From: Luteimonas sp. BLCC-B24
Lineage (GTDB): Bacteria > Pseudomonadota > Gammaproteobacteria > Xanthomonadales > Xanthomonadaceae
Assembly: GCF_028550595.1 (NCBI RefSeq)
Contig: NZ_JAQQGN010000004.1
Span: forward strand, 124,001-188,000
DNA: 64,000 nt
Direction of reading: 5' to 3'
Shown: positions 8,766 through 17,982 of the stretch, piece after piece
Position numbering within the stretch: position 1 is the first letter of the stretch
How the letters are laid out: every line of letters begins with the position of its first letter
The notes under the pieces: model-generated
What the model saw: the letters and a program-made list of their open reading frames with translations, nothing else
Database searches by the model: none
Told to the model about the DNA's origin: nothing
Translations under genes and position numbers: made by a program

Positions 8766-9113
8766 ATGATCGATCGCATCGACCCCGGCCCGCGCCTGTC
8801 CGAGGCCACCCGTCACGCCGGCATCGTCTATTGCGCGGGTCAGGTGCCCGAGACGGTGGACGGGGACATCCGCGTGCAGACCCGTGAGGTGCTGGCCGCG
8901 ATCGACGCGCTGCTCGCACAGGCCGGAACCGACCGCACCCGGCTGCTGTTCGCACAGATTTTTCTGGCCGATATCGCGGATTTCGACGGCATGAATGCCG
9001 AATGGGACCAGTGGGTGCCACCAGGTGCGGCGCCGGCCCGGGCCACGGTGGAGGCGCGTCTGGCCGATCCCCGCTGGCGCGTCGAGATCGTGGTCACCGC
9101 TGCGGTGGCCTGA
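8766..9113 (+). CDS. RidA/YjgF/UK114 family protein
   Basis: A 115-residue protein of the Rid family: HAGIVYCAGQVPE near the N-terminus, EVLAAIDALLAQAG, and the C-terminal PARATVEARLADPRWRVEIVVTAAV, where the arginine in ARATVE is the usual substrate-carboxylate ligand. Archetypal RidA hydrolyses 2-aminoacrylate and related imines made by PLP enzymes; subfamilies differ and the exact substrate is not assignable. ATG 8766 follows GGAGACGCACGG. It lies 64 bases after the zinc finger gene on the same strand. Confidence 0.9.
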   Translation: MIDRIDPGPRLSEATRHAGIVYCAGQVPETVDGDIRVQTREVLAAIDALLAQAGTDRTRLLFAQIFLADIADFDGMNAEWDQWVPPGAAPARATVEARLADPRWRVEIVVTAAVA

Positions 9114-9173
9114 GCGGCCGCGCGTCTCGCGCGTGCCCGCCGCGGGCACGCGACGTTCGGGCGCCGCGGCGGC

Positions 9174-9785
9174 TCAGATGTCCAGCGGATCGCGCCCCTG
9201 GCCGCCGTTGGAGCGCAGCGCCGGCAGCGCGCCGCCGCGCCAGCGGCGCAGCACGCGCTGGAAGAACAGGCTGTTTGGAATCTGCAGCACGGTGCCGGCC
9301 CCCTCGCCGTCGTCGGTTTCGCGCAGGGTCGTATAGACAAGGTTGATGTCGACGACCTTGCCACGCAGCCCGGGCTTGTCGCCGTTCTCCAGCAGTTCCA
9401 CGTGGTCGTAGAGCCGGAACGCACGCGTGGTGAGAATCAGCATGGTGCAGAAGATGTTCGACAGCACGCTCCACGCGGCGAAGAACGCCACCGCCGCCAC
9501 CGCCGCGAAGCCGGTGAAGGCCGTCCACAACACGGTGCCGGAGACGCCGAGTCGTTCGAGCACGAGCAGGAACGCGCCGGCGTAGATCAGGAACGACAGG
9601 ACGCGACGCGCGCCGATGACCGCTTCGGGCGGCAGCGTGTAGCGGCTGCCCACGCGCGCCACCAGACGCCGCGCCACCAGGCGCAGCAGCCAGGCGATCG
9701 CGAGAATCAGCAGGATCTGGCCCAGCGGCACGACGATGTCCAGCCAGTCGTGCAGCCAGACCGGTAATCGGTGGGGATCGAACAC
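9174..9785 (-). CDS. MscS-family mechanosensitive channel, small form
   Basis: A 203-residue membrane protein with three hydrophobic segments: about residues 14-34 (LDIVVPLGQILLILAIAWLL), 58-78, and the glycine/alanine-rich pore helix AAVAAVAFFAAWSVLSNIF, followed by the start of the beta domain (YDHVELL, GKVVDINLVYTTLR, VLQIPNSLFF). This matches the MscS core, which opens on membrane tension to release solutes in osmotic downshock. At about 200 residues it keeps TM1-TM3 and most of the beta domain but lacks the large C-terminal cage of E. coli MscS (286). No ATG is available; GTG 9785 lies five bases after GGAG and is taken as the start. Confidence 0.85.
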   Translation of the reverse strand: MFDPHRLPVWLHDWLDIVVPLGQILLILAIAWLLRLVARRLVARVGSRYTLPPEAVIGARRVLSFLIYAGAFLLVLERLGVSGTVLWTAFTGFAAVAAVAFFAAWSVLSNIFCTMLILTTRAFRLYDHVELLENGDKPGLRGKVVDINLVYTTLRETDDGEGAGTVLQIPNSLFFQRVLRRWRGGALPALRSNGGQGRDPLDI

Positions 9786-9882
9786 ACGAACTCCGGGGCG
9801 CGGGGATGGCGCGCATTCTAGCGGCGCCGCCACCCGGGTCGCGTACGGACGGTGGGTGCGCGCAACGGCGCGGGCATCAACG

Positions 9883-9909
9883 AAAAAAGCCGCCTCTGCA
9901 GGCGGCTTT
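9883..9909 (-). terminator. Rho-independent terminator of tRNA-Val
   Basis: Read on the minus strand, a 10-bp stem (AAAGCCGCCT, loop GCAG, AGGCGGCTTT) runs into a T6 tract, 15 bases after the encoded CCA of tRNA-Val. This is a clear intrinsic terminator. Confidence 0.9.
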
Positions 9910-9924
9910 CCGGATCCGATCCGA

Positions 9925-9999
9925 TGGTGGGCGGTACAGGGATCGAACCTGTGACCCTTGCCGTGTGAAGGCAATGCTCTACCGCTGAGCTAACCGCCC
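9925..9999 (-). tRNA. tRNA-Val (anticodon CAC)
   Basis: A complete 75-base cloverleaf on the minus strand with acceptor stem GGGCGGT/ACCGCCC, D-arm TTAGCTCAGCGGTAGAGC, anticodon stem TTGCC/GGCAA around the loop TTCACAC (anticodon CAC, reading GUG), T-arm with GGTTCGATCC and an encoded CCA. GTG is a major valine codon in this GC-rich genome. Confidence 0.96.
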
Positions 10000-10041
10000 G
10001 GTGACGCATCGTCCGGCGATGCCGGCCCGATCGGGACGCGC

Positions 10042-10070
10042 ATTCTACGGGCGATCGCGGACATCGGCAA
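10042..10070 (-). promoter_or_regulatory. sigma70 promoter of tRNA-Val
   Basis: On the minus strand, TTGCCG (-35, bases 10070-10065) and TAGAAT (-10, bases 10047-10042) are separated by exactly 17 bases. Transcription would start near 10035, about 35 bases before the mature tRNA 5' end. Confidence 0.8.
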
Positions 10071-10180
10071 GCATCGGATTCGTGCACGTGCGCCGGGCCG
10101 GACGCGCCGCGCGCCGTTCGGCGCGTTGGCGTTGCGCGCGGCCGGCATGCGGCGGGTTCGCGCCCGCTGACAACGCCCGA

Positions 10181-11101
10181 TCAGAAGCTCCGGCACTGCA
10201 GGAAGCGGTTGGCCTGGCCGCTGCCGGGCGGCGGACTGAACTGGATCCTGGACGCGGTGAGGTCGGGCTGCCGCAGCACCAGCGCACAGACGCTGTCGAC
10301 GGTGGCCTGGTCGTCGCTGCGCGCGACGAAGACCTGGATCGTGGAACTGCTCACCCAGATGGCGCGATCCACCGCGGGCAGTGTGCCGAGCGCGCTCGCC
10401 AGGTCCGCGCGTTGCTGATCGATCGACGCACGCGGCGGTGCCTCGATATGCACCGGCGCGCCCGGAGCAACCGCCGGCTGCGCCGCAGCGGCCGGAGCGG
10501 ACGTCGCGGCCGCCCGCGGCGCCGGCATGACGATGAACACGGCCACGCCCGCGAGCAGCGCGAGCAGCCACGACAGCAGGATGCGCCGCCGCGCCTGGGT
10601 GGCGGTGCGCGCGACGATGTCCTCCAGCTGCGCGGGCGGCATCAGGTCCCGCAGCTCCGGCCACAGCGCCTGGCCGTCGAGCAGCTCGATGCGGTGCTTG
10701 CCCGACAGGCGACGGGCTTCTTCGTCGATCCGGCCCTGGGTCACCAGCAGGCCACCGGTGGCGCCCTGCAGCAGCATCTGACTCGACAGGGCCTGCACGG
10801 CATTGCGCCCGAGCACGAACGTGGCGCCGTGCTTGCACGACAACAGCCAGCGCCCGTCGGGATGCTCCAGCACGTAGTCGCTGTCGCCGGCGACTTCCCC
10901 GGTGCCCGTGGTGTGTACGTAGCCTCGCCGCTGCAGCGCCTGCAGCACCATGCCGATGAAACCGCGCCAGGAAATGCCCGACAACGCGACGATGCCCGCG
11001 GCCGTTTCGTCGCGGCGACGCTGGATGGTGTGGAAATACAGCGTCGCGGCGATACCGATGGCGAGTGCCACCCCCGTCGCGACCAGCCATTGGGAACTCA
11101 T
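10181..11101 (-). CDS. membrane-anchored Mrr-like restriction endonuclease domain protein
   Basis: A 306-residue protein. Residues 5-24 form a first membrane segment. Residues about 45-155 look like the Mrr-type PD-(D/E)xK nuclease fold: FIGMVLQALQRRGYVH, then GDSDYVLEH (D75, E79), then WLLSCKHG with K90, then Q103 and LLVTQGR. A second membrane segment spans 174-192, followed by an Ala/Pro linker and a C-terminal domain (225-300). Compared with canonical Mrr proteins, the residue two before the lysine is Ser instead of Gln/Glu, so cleavage activity is uncertain. No methylase or restriction partner is adjacent. A role in DNA, RNA or protein interaction at the membrane is open. Confidence 0.75.
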   Translation of the reverse strand: MSSQWLVATGVALAIGIAATLYFHTIQRRRDETAAGIVALSGISWRGFIGMVLQALQRRGYVHTTGTGEVAGDSDYVLEHPDGRWLLSCKHGATFVLGRNAVQALSSQMLLQGATGGLLVTQGRIDEEARRLSGKHRIELLDGQALWPELRDLMPPAQLEDIVARTATQARRRILLSWLLALLAGVAVFIVMPAPRAAATSAPAAAAQPAVAPGAPVHIEAPPRASIDQQRADLASALGTLPAVDRAIWVSSSTIQVFVARSDDQATVDSVCALVLRQPDLTASRIQFSPPPGSGQANRFLQCRSF

Positions 11102-11221
11102 GCGCTGCCGTCTCTGCGTATAGGCGCGGAAGAATACCGGACGCCACGTGCGACTCGTCGAGGAGCGGCCACCTGGGCCCGTGCCCGTCCGCGGCGGTGA
11201 CCGCCCTGCGTCCGCTGGGGA

Positions 11222-11827
11222 TCAGGTGGACGTGCGATTGCGTGGACTGCGTGCCTTGGCCGGCCGTGCAGGCCCCGGCTTGGCCGCGCCCGCGGTCTTG
11301 GCCCCGGCCGTCTTGCGGACGGGCGCCTTGCGCCCGGCCGTCGAGCTGCGCGTGGATACCGGCCGGTCGGCGGCGCCGGTCGTCCGCGCACGCAGTTCCG
11401 TCTTCAGTGCATCGACCTGCGCGCGCAGCGCCTCGATCTCCTCGCGCCGGGCCACGCCCCACTGCTGCAACACGCCGTGCATGCGGGTCTCCACGAGGGT
11501 TTCGACCCGCTCCCAGCTTTCCATCGCGCGGTCGCGGGTCTGCGCGACGCCCTGTTCGACCACGCCGCGGATGTCGCTGGCGCGGGCGGTGGCGAAGTCG
11601 CGTGCGGTCTTCTCGAGGCCTGCGCCGTCGCGGACCAGACTGTCGAACAGCCGCGTGCCTTCGGCCTGTGCACGGCCGAATGCGCCCACACCCGCGAGCC
11701 AGATCTGCTGCGCGGTCTCGCTGATCGAACGTGGCGTGGTGTCGGCACCGGCGGCGGTGCCCGCGCGCCGGCGGTCGCGGGGGGTGGCGCCTGCCGTTTT
11801 CTTCGTCGTCTTCCGGGTGGTGGCCAT
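11222..11827 (-). CDS. phasin-like PHA granule-associated protein (PhaF/PhaI type)
   Basis: A 201-residue protein with the phasin-like core IWLAGVGAFGRAQAEGTRLFDSLVRDG (residues about 42-68), then a long amphipathic helix, and a basic Ala/Lys/Pro-rich tail (TAGRKAPVRKTAGAK), the arrangement of PhaF-type proteins that coat polyhydroxyalkanoate granules and bind DNA through the tail. The N-terminus is also basic (TTRKTTKKTAG). A polyhydroxyalkanoic acid system gene lies 840 bases away, which supports the assignment, but no PHA synthase is in the window. Confidence 0.85.
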   Translation of the reverse strand: MATTRKTTKKTAGATPRDRRRAGTAAGADTTPRSISETAQQIWLAGVGAFGRAQAEGTRLFDSLVRDGAGLEKTARDFATARASDIRGVVEQGVAQTRDRAMESWERVETLVETRMHGVLQQWGVARREEIEALRAQVDALKTELRARTTGAADRPVSTRSSTAGRKAPVRKTAGAKTAGAAKPGPARPAKARSPRNRTST

Positions 11828-11944
11828 GGGCGTCTCTCGATCGGGAGGAAATTGCCGCCTGTCGGACGGGCGCCGCCATCATGCCGCGGCGCCGGGGAAG
11901 AGCGTGCGATTGAACGCGCGCGTTCGAGCCTCGAAGATGCAGGC

Positions 11945-12661
11945 ATGGGCAGATCCGACATCCACCGGCGGCTCGGCAACCGCCTGCACTGGCACCAGCG
12001 GCTGCACGATCCGCATGACGAGCCGCGCAACAGCTCGCGCTGGTTGCCCGAACTCCGGCGCTGGCAGGCCGGCCGGCTCGCCACGAGTTTCGCCCACGCG
12101 CTGGACGATCCCGGTCGGCGGCCAGCGGCCGAATTTTTTCTCGAGCACGTCTACGGCGACCGCGACTTCACCCGGCGCGACGCCGACATCGCCCGCACCC
12201 TGCCGGTGATGCGCCGCCTGCTGCCCGAGGCCCTGCTCGAGACGGTGGCCGACACGCTGGAGCTGGGGGCCCTGAGTCACGCGCTCGATCTGCAGATGAG
12301 CGATGCTCTGCATGCCCTGGCCCCGCGGCGCCGGAAGCTGGACGACGCGCTCTACGCCGACGCCTATGTCGTCACCGGGCGCCCGCAGCTGCGGCGGCGG
12401 CAGATCCGGCTCGTCGCGGAGGTGGGCGCCGGCTTCGCCCGGGCGCTGCGCATGCGCGGCGTCTCCGCGTTGCTGGCGTTCGCACGCGGACCGGCGCGGC
12501 TGGCGGGCCTGAGCGAGCTGCAGGGCTTTCTCGAGCAGGGCTATGCCGCGTTCGACGCCCTCGACGATGCCGACGCCTTCGTCGCGGAAATCGAGCACGA
12601 CGAACTGGAAGTGTCGCGGCGCCTGTTCGCGGGGCACCCGACTCCGTACGCGCGGCCCTGA
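11945..12661 (+). CDS. conserved protein of unknown function (FFLEHVYG motif)
   Basis: A 238-residue protein that I recognise only as a conserved type found in xanthomonads near PHA-granule genes; no function is known to me. It is rich in Arg, Leu and Ala and predicted largely helical, with conserved-looking blocks AAEFFLEHVYGDRDFTRRDADIAR and TLELGALSHALDLQMSDAL. It has no signal peptide, membrane segment or cysteine motif. ATG 11945 is the first start that leaves the divergent phasin promoter region free. It ends 7 bases before the convergent PHA-system gene, and sits between two PHA-related genes, which hints at granule biology. Confidence 0.75.
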   Translation: MGRSDIHRRLGNRLHWHQRLHDPHDEPRNSSRWLPELRRWQAGRLATSFAHALDDPGRRPAAEFFLEHVYGDRDFTRRDADIARTLPVMRRLLPEALLETVADTLELGALSHALDLQMSDALHALAPRRRKLDDALYADAYVVTGRPQLRRRQIRLVAEVGAGFARALRMRGVSALLAFARGPARLAGLSELQGFLEQGYAAFDALDDADAFVAEIEHDELEVSRRLFAGHPTPYARP

Positions 12662-12668
12662 ACGGCGC

Positions 12669-12941
12669 TCAGAACTTCTCGTCGAGCACGCGGCGGATCT
12701 CGGACTCGATCGGGCCGCGCATCGCCGCCAGCAGAAATCCGAGCTTCGCGGTCACGCGCAGGTTGCCCGGCAGCATGTCGATCGCCCCGTCGACGCCCGA
12801 TCGCTTGAAACGCAGGGTGTCCCCCTCCCAGGCGGTCTGCATGTCGAAGCGCTGGGCGAGCTTTCCGGCCACGTCCTCGACGGCGGCGCGGGCCTGCTCG
12901 GGCGGCAGTGAATGCGGATGGGTGATGTCGATGCCGGACAT
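12669..12941 (-). CDS. polyhydroxyalkanoic acid system family protein
   Basis: A 90-residue protein (start MSGIDITHPHSL) matching the short family annotated as polyhydroxyalkanoic acid system protein: ITHPHSLPPEQARAAVEDVAGKLAQRFDM, then a beta-rich half with LRFKRSGVDGAIDMLPGNLRVTAKLGFL, ending IESEIRRVLDEKF. Members occur with phasins; their biochemical role is not defined. The open frame reaches 13034, but ATG 12941 gives the family-like start. It converges on the unknown gene at 11945-12661. Confidence 0.87.
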   Translation of the reverse strand: MSGIDITHPHSLPPEQARAAVEDVAGKLAQRFDMQTAWEGDTLRFKRSGVDGAIDMLPGNLRVTAKLGFLLAAMRGPIESEIRRVLDEKF

Positions 12942-13038
12942 GCGGGCGCTTCCGTAACTGGGGACGTGCATTCTGCGGTGCCGCCGCGCATCGACCAAGT
13001 GACGGCCGCGCCGCGACCGGACCGCGCACCGCACGTGC

Positions 13039-13044
13039 TAGATT
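13039..13044 (+). promoter_or_regulatory. -10 element placing a near-leaderless start for the FHA gene
   Basis: TAGATT (extended by TGC just upstream) ends 9 bases before the ATG at 13053, so transcription would begin at or next to the start codon. No Shine-Dalgarno sequence is present. No good -35 hexamer is visible. Confidence 0.5.
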
Positions 13045-13052
13045 GCCGCCGC

Positions 13053-13853
13053 ATGACCGCGCTGAAGCTGCGTTTCCCCACACCCGACGAACCCGAACTG
13101 CCGCTCGACGTGGGCGAGCACGGCATCGCGCCACGCGCCGGCGGCGCCGGTCTCGCGCCGGCCGCGGACGGAACGCCGCCGAGCGTGCGCTTCTGCGTCG
13201 ATCGCCGCGGCGTCTGGTTGACGGTCTGCGAGGGCGTGCGCGGCGTGCATGTCAACGGACGCGCGATCCAGCGCATGGCGATGCTGCGGACCGGCGACGC
13301 GGTCTATGTCGACGGTCACGAGCTGCGTCTGGTGGCCGCATCGCCGATCGGCGCCCGCGGGATGGCGGAAAGCGCGCAGGACGCGCTCGACCCGACGGAT
13401 GCCGACATCCGCATCGTGCTGCGCGGCGTCGGCGGCCGGTATCACGGGCGCAGCTTCACGCTCGCGCAGCCGCGTCTCGTCGGCCGCCATGCCGAGGCCG
13501 ACATCCGGATCGACGATCCCGGGTTCGCCGAACGCCACGCGCGCCTCGAACGCGCCGGCGGTGGCGTTCGTCTGGTCGATCTCGGCGGCGAGGGCAGCCT
13601 GGTGAACGGTGAACCGGTCCGCGATGCCTGGCTGCAAGCCGGTGATCAACTCGTGTTCGATGCGCATCACCGCTTCGTCGTGGAGGCGCCGGTGCGCAGC
13701 GTGCATCTGCCCGAAGAGGACGACGACATGCCGGCGGTGGTCGCGGACGTGCCCGCGATGCGCGGCGGCGGATTGCGGCTGCCGTGGCTGCTGCTGGCCG
13801 CCGTCCTGATCGCCGGACTGCTGAGCGCGCTGTTGCTGTTCGGCGCCGCCTGA
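13053..13853 (+). CDS. FHA domain protein with C-terminal membrane anchor
   Basis: A 266-residue protein. Residues 131-210 form an FHA fold: FTLAQPRLVGRHAEADIRIDD, then FAERHARLE, then VNGEPV. Residues 45-98 resemble a second, weaker FHA-like repeat (VHVNGRAIQRMAMLRTGDAVYVDG). A single C-terminal membrane segment (243-265) suggests a tail anchor with the FHA part in the cytosol. FHA domains bind phosphothreonine. Arg145 is kept, but the usual Ser three residues before His162 is Ala159, so phosphopeptide binding may be reduced. No Ser/Thr kinase is nearby. The transcript is probably leaderless. Confidence 0.82.
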   Translation: MTALKLRFPTPDEPELPLDVGEHGIAPRAGGAGLAPAADGTPPSVRFCVDRRGVWLTVCEGVRGVHVNGRAIQRMAMLRTGDAVYVDGHELRLVAASPIGARGMAESAQDALDPTDADIRIVLRGVGGRYHGRSFTLAQPRLVGRHAEADIRIDDPGFAERHARLERAGGGVRLVDLGGEGSLVNGEPVRDAWLQAGDQLVFDAHHRFVVEAPVRSVHLPEEDDDMPAVVADVPAMRGGGLRLPWLLLAAVLIAGLLSALLLFGAA

Positions 13854-13899
13854 TGCCCTGCGCGGCCGCGCCCCCGACGTGTGCGGCTGAAAGCGCCGG

Positions 13900-14624
13900 C
13901 TAGGCGCCGGCTGGGGGCGTCGGCCCGCGCCGACCACCGTGCGCGGCGGTACGCGCGGACATCCGCGCCGCGCGTCGCCGCTGCAGCGCCTTCCCGCCGC
14001 GCCACGCGAGCAGCACGGCCAGCAGGGCAGCATACAAGGCCGGCTCGCGCCAGTCGGACTTCACGATCCACCAGAAATGCAGCACCGCGAGCGCCGCGAT
14101 CGGATAGATCAGCCGGTGCAGGCGCCCCCAGTTGCGCCCGAGGCGACGCATCCAGCCCCGGGTCGAGGTGACCGCCAGCGGCACGAGCAGCAGCCAGGCG
14201 AGAAAGCCGACGGTGATGAATGGTCGGCGCGCGATTTCAGTGGCGATCTGCGCCACGTCGCCCACGAGATCCAGGCTCAGCCACGCGGCGAAATGCACGC
14301 TGGCATAGACGAAGGCGTACAGACCGAGCATGCGTCGGAAGCGCAGCAGGACGGCGGCGCCGGTGAGCTGGCGCAGCGGGGTGATGGCCAGGGTGATCAG
14401 CAGCAGGCGCAGCGCCCCGATTCCGGTTTCGTGCTCGATGGTCACGATCGGATCGGCGCCGAGTGCGTCGATGTCCGCGCCGCCCAGCACCTGCCAGGTG
14501 CGCCATGCGAGCCAGACCAGCGGCGCCAGCGCCAGCACGTGCACCAGCACCTTGGCCGCGATCACGCCCGGCGCGGCCGGTGGGGTGGCCGGGCGACGCG
14601 GGGCCACCGTGGCCGCGCGCGCGC

Positions 14625-14634
<10 letters not shown>
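13900..14634 (-). CDS. msrQ: MsrQ, heme-binding membrane subunit of the MsrPQ methionine sulfoxide reductase
   Basis: A 244-residue membrane protein that passes electrons from the quinone pool to MsrP, which repairs oxidised methionines in periplasmic proteins. The MsrQ pattern is clear: [72 protein letters not shown] and [25 protein letters not shown], with heme-ligand histidines in VHFAAW, LHRLIY and LHFWW. It is longer at the N-terminus than E. coli MsrQ by about 15 residues. No ATG exists; GTG 14634 overlaps the end of msrP by 10 bases, and an internal GTG at the tenth codon is an alternative start. Confidence 0.9.
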
Positions 14635-15593
<959 letters not shown>

Positions 15594-15725
15594 CTCGAAC
15601 TCCTCGGCGCGTGGCGCCTGCGTATGGACCGGTAGAATTACGTTGCCAGCGCAACCATTGGATGCGCGTCAAACTGTTGCGCTGCGGCATACTTGCCGGC
15701 CCTTGATCCCAGCGGGAGTGCTCCG

Positions 15726-16826
15726 ATGGCGCGTGCGTACAACTTTGCCCCGGGACCGGCGGCCTTGCCTGAAAGCGTGCTGAAACAGGCGCAGGCGGAC
15801 ATGCTGGAGTGGGGTGATGCCGGCGCGTCGATCGTCGAAATGAGCCACCGCGGCCCGGAGTTCATGGAGGTCGCCGCGCGTGCCGAGGCGGATCTGCGCA
15901 CGCTGCTCGGCGTGCCCGACGACTATGCGGTGCTGTTCCTGCCCGGTGGCGCGACGACGGCGCAGGCCCTGCTGCCCCTGAACTTTGCCAGTGCGGGCGA
16001 CACCGTCGACTACGTCGTCACCGGTCACTGGGGCAAGACGGCGCTCAAGCAGCTCACCCCTTCGGTGCAGCTCAACGTCGCCGCCAGCGGCGAGGCCGAC
16101 GGCTATCGCACGATTCCCGCACGCGATACCTGGCGCCTGACGCCGGGCGCGGCCTATGTGCACATCACCGCCAACGAGACCATCCACGGCGTCGAGTTCC
16201 GTCCGGCCTGGGGCGAACCCGCCCCCGATACCGGCGACGTGCCGCTGTTCGCGGACTTCAGTTCCAGCATCGCGTCCGAGCCGATCGACATCTCGCGGTA
16301 CGGCGTCATCTACGCCGGTGCGCAGAAGAATCTCGGGCCGGTGGGCATCTCGGTGGTCATCGTGCGTCGCGATCTGCTCGAACGTGCCGGCCAGCCACGC
16401 GCCGACATCTTCAATTACGGCTCGCAGCTCGCCAATGATTCGATGCTCAACACGCCGCCGACCTGGAACTGGTACGTGGCCGGCCTCGTGTTCCGCTGGA
16501 TGCTCGACCAGGGCGGCACACAGGAGTTCAACCGCCGCAGCGACGAGAAGGCGGCGCTGCTCTACGGCGCCGTCGACGGCTCCGGTGGCTTCTATCGCAA
16601 CGACATCGATCCGCGCGTGCGCTCGCGCATGAACGTGCCGTTCTTTCTCGCCGACGAGTCCCGCAATCCGGCGTTCCTCGCCGGTGCGCGCGAGGCGGGA
16701 TTGATCGGCCTCAAAGGCCATCGGGTGCTCGGTGGCATGCGCGCGTCCATCTACAACGCGATGCCGGTCGACGGTGTCCGCGCGCTCGTCGACTACATGC
16801 AGGATTTCCAGACGCGCAATGGCTGA
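15726..16826 (+). CDS. serC: phosphoserine aminotransferase
   Basis: A 366-residue PLP enzyme that converts 3-phosphohydroxypyruvate and glutamate to phosphoserine (serine synthesis), and also serves pyridoxine synthesis in many bacteria. It begins [15 protein letters not shown], has LPGGATTAQ near residue 75, and carries the Schiff-base lysine in [15 protein letters not shown]-terminal [19 protein letters not shown] is also typical. ATG 15726 lies seven bases after GGGAG; the open frame starts 33 bases earlier but without a ribosome-binding site. It overlaps pheA by 8 bases and begins a serC-pheA-aroA operon. Confidence 0.97.
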   Translation: MARAYNFAPGPAALPESVLKQAQADMLEWGDAGASIVEMSHRGPEFMEVAARAEADLRTLLGVPDDYAVLFLPGGATTAQALLPLNFASAGDTVDYVVTGHWGKTALKQLTPSVQLNVAASGEADGYRTIPARDTWRLTPGAAYVHITANETIHGVEFRPAWGEPAPDTGDVPLFADFSSSIASEPIDISRYGVIYAGAQKNLGPVGISVVIVRRDLLERAGQPRADIFNYGSQLANDSMLNTPPTWNWYVAGLVFRWMLDQGGTQEFNRRSDEKAALLYGAVDGSGGFYRNDIDPRVRSRMNVPFFLADESRNPAFLAGAREAGLIGLKGHRVLGGMRASIYNAMPVDGVRALVDYMQDFQTRNG

Positions 16827-17982
16827 TTCGAAGAAGAAAAAGAGCGCCGGTGCCGCCACGGCGAAGCCGGACGCGGTCAGGGCCGCTGCGACGGCGGGTG
16901 TCGTCAAGCCCGATCTCGATGCGGTGCGCGCCCAGATCGACGGCATCGACCGCCAGATTCAGACCTTGATCGCCGAGCGTGCGCAGTTCGCGCGCCAGGT
17001 CGGCAAGGCCAAGGGCAAGCTCGCCGCGGCCGTCGACTACTACCGGCCCGAGCGCGAGGCGCAGGTGCTGCGCCGCGTGGTGGACCGCAATGATGGTCCG
17101 CTGTCGGACGCCGAGCTGGTCCGCCTGTTCCGCGAGATCATGTCCGCGTGTCTGGCCCAGCAGGAGCCGCTGAAGATCGGATACCTCGGGCCGGAGGGCA
17201 CGTTCTCGCAGCAGGCCGTGCACAAGCAGTTCGGACATTCGGCCAAGGGCCTGCCGCTGGCGAGCATCGAGGAAGTCTTCGACGAAGTCGCGGCCGGCAA
17301 TGCCGACTTCGGTGTGGTGCCGGTCGAGAACTCGGGCCAGGGCACCATCCAGTCGACGCTCGACATGTTCCTGACCTCGCCGCTGAAGATCTGCGGCGAG
17401 GTGGAACTGCGCGTGCACCAGTACCTGCTCTCGCGCACCGGCCGCATCGACGACATCGAGCGGGTGTACTCGCACGGCCTGTCGCTGGCGCAGTGCAAAC
17501 AGTGGTTGCGCGAGAACCTGCCGGGCGTCGAGAAGCAGGCAGTGGTCAGCAATGCCGAGGCGGTGCGCCGCGCCAAGAAGTCCGACGATGCGGCGGCGAT
17601 CGCCGGCGAGAATGCCGCCCACGTCTACGGCATGCAGGTCATCGCCGGGCCGATCGAGGATCGCAGCGACAACACCACGCGCTTCCTGGTCATCGGCCGC
17701 GGTGCGTTTCCGCCGTCGGGCAACGACCGCACCTCGCTGATGGTCTTCATCCGTGACCAGCCCGGCGCCCTGTACCGCATCCTCGAACCGCTGGCGCGGC
17801 GCGACATCAGCATGAACCGCATCGAGTCGCGGCCCGCGCATGGCGCGCTGTGGCAGTACGCGTTCTTCATCGAGGTCAACGGCCACGTCGACGAATCGCC
17901 GCTGAAGGACGCGCTCGGCGAGATCGACGCCTTCGCCGGCGAGGTCCGTGTGCTCGGTTCCTACCCGGTCGCGGTGCCGTGA
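16819..17982 (+). CDS. pheA: bifunctional chorismate mutase/prephenate dehydratase (P-protein)
   Basis: A 387-residue phenylalanine-pathway enzyme with three domains: chorismate mutase at about 33-105 ([33 protein letters not shown]), prephenate dehydratase at about 118-292 ([36 protein letters not shown]), and a C-terminal ACT domain ([27 protein letters not shown]) for phenylalanine feedback. A lysine/alanine-rich tail of about 30 residues precedes the mutase domain, longer than in E. coli. The start lies inside the 3' end of serC, and the stop overlaps the GTG of aroA, so translation is likely coupled. Confidence 0.97.
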   Translation: MADSKKKKSAGAATAKPDAVRAAATAGVVKPDLDAVRAQIDGIDRQIQTLIAERAQFARQVGKAKGKLAAAVDYYRPEREAQVLRRVVDRNDGPLSDAELVRLFREIMSACLAQQEPLKIGYLGPEGTFSQQAVHKQFGHSAKGLPLASIEEVFDEVAAGNADFGVVPVENSGQGTIQSTLDMFLTSPLKICGEVELRVHQYLLSRTGRIDDIERVYSHGLSLAQCKQWLRENLPGVEKQAVVSNAEAVRRAKKSDDAAAIAGENAAHVYGMQVIAGPIEDRSDNTTRFLVIGRGAFPPSGNDRTSLMVFIRDQPGALYRILEPLARRDISMNRIESRPAHGALWQYAFFIEVNGHVDESPLKDALGEIDAFAGEVRVLGSYPVAVP

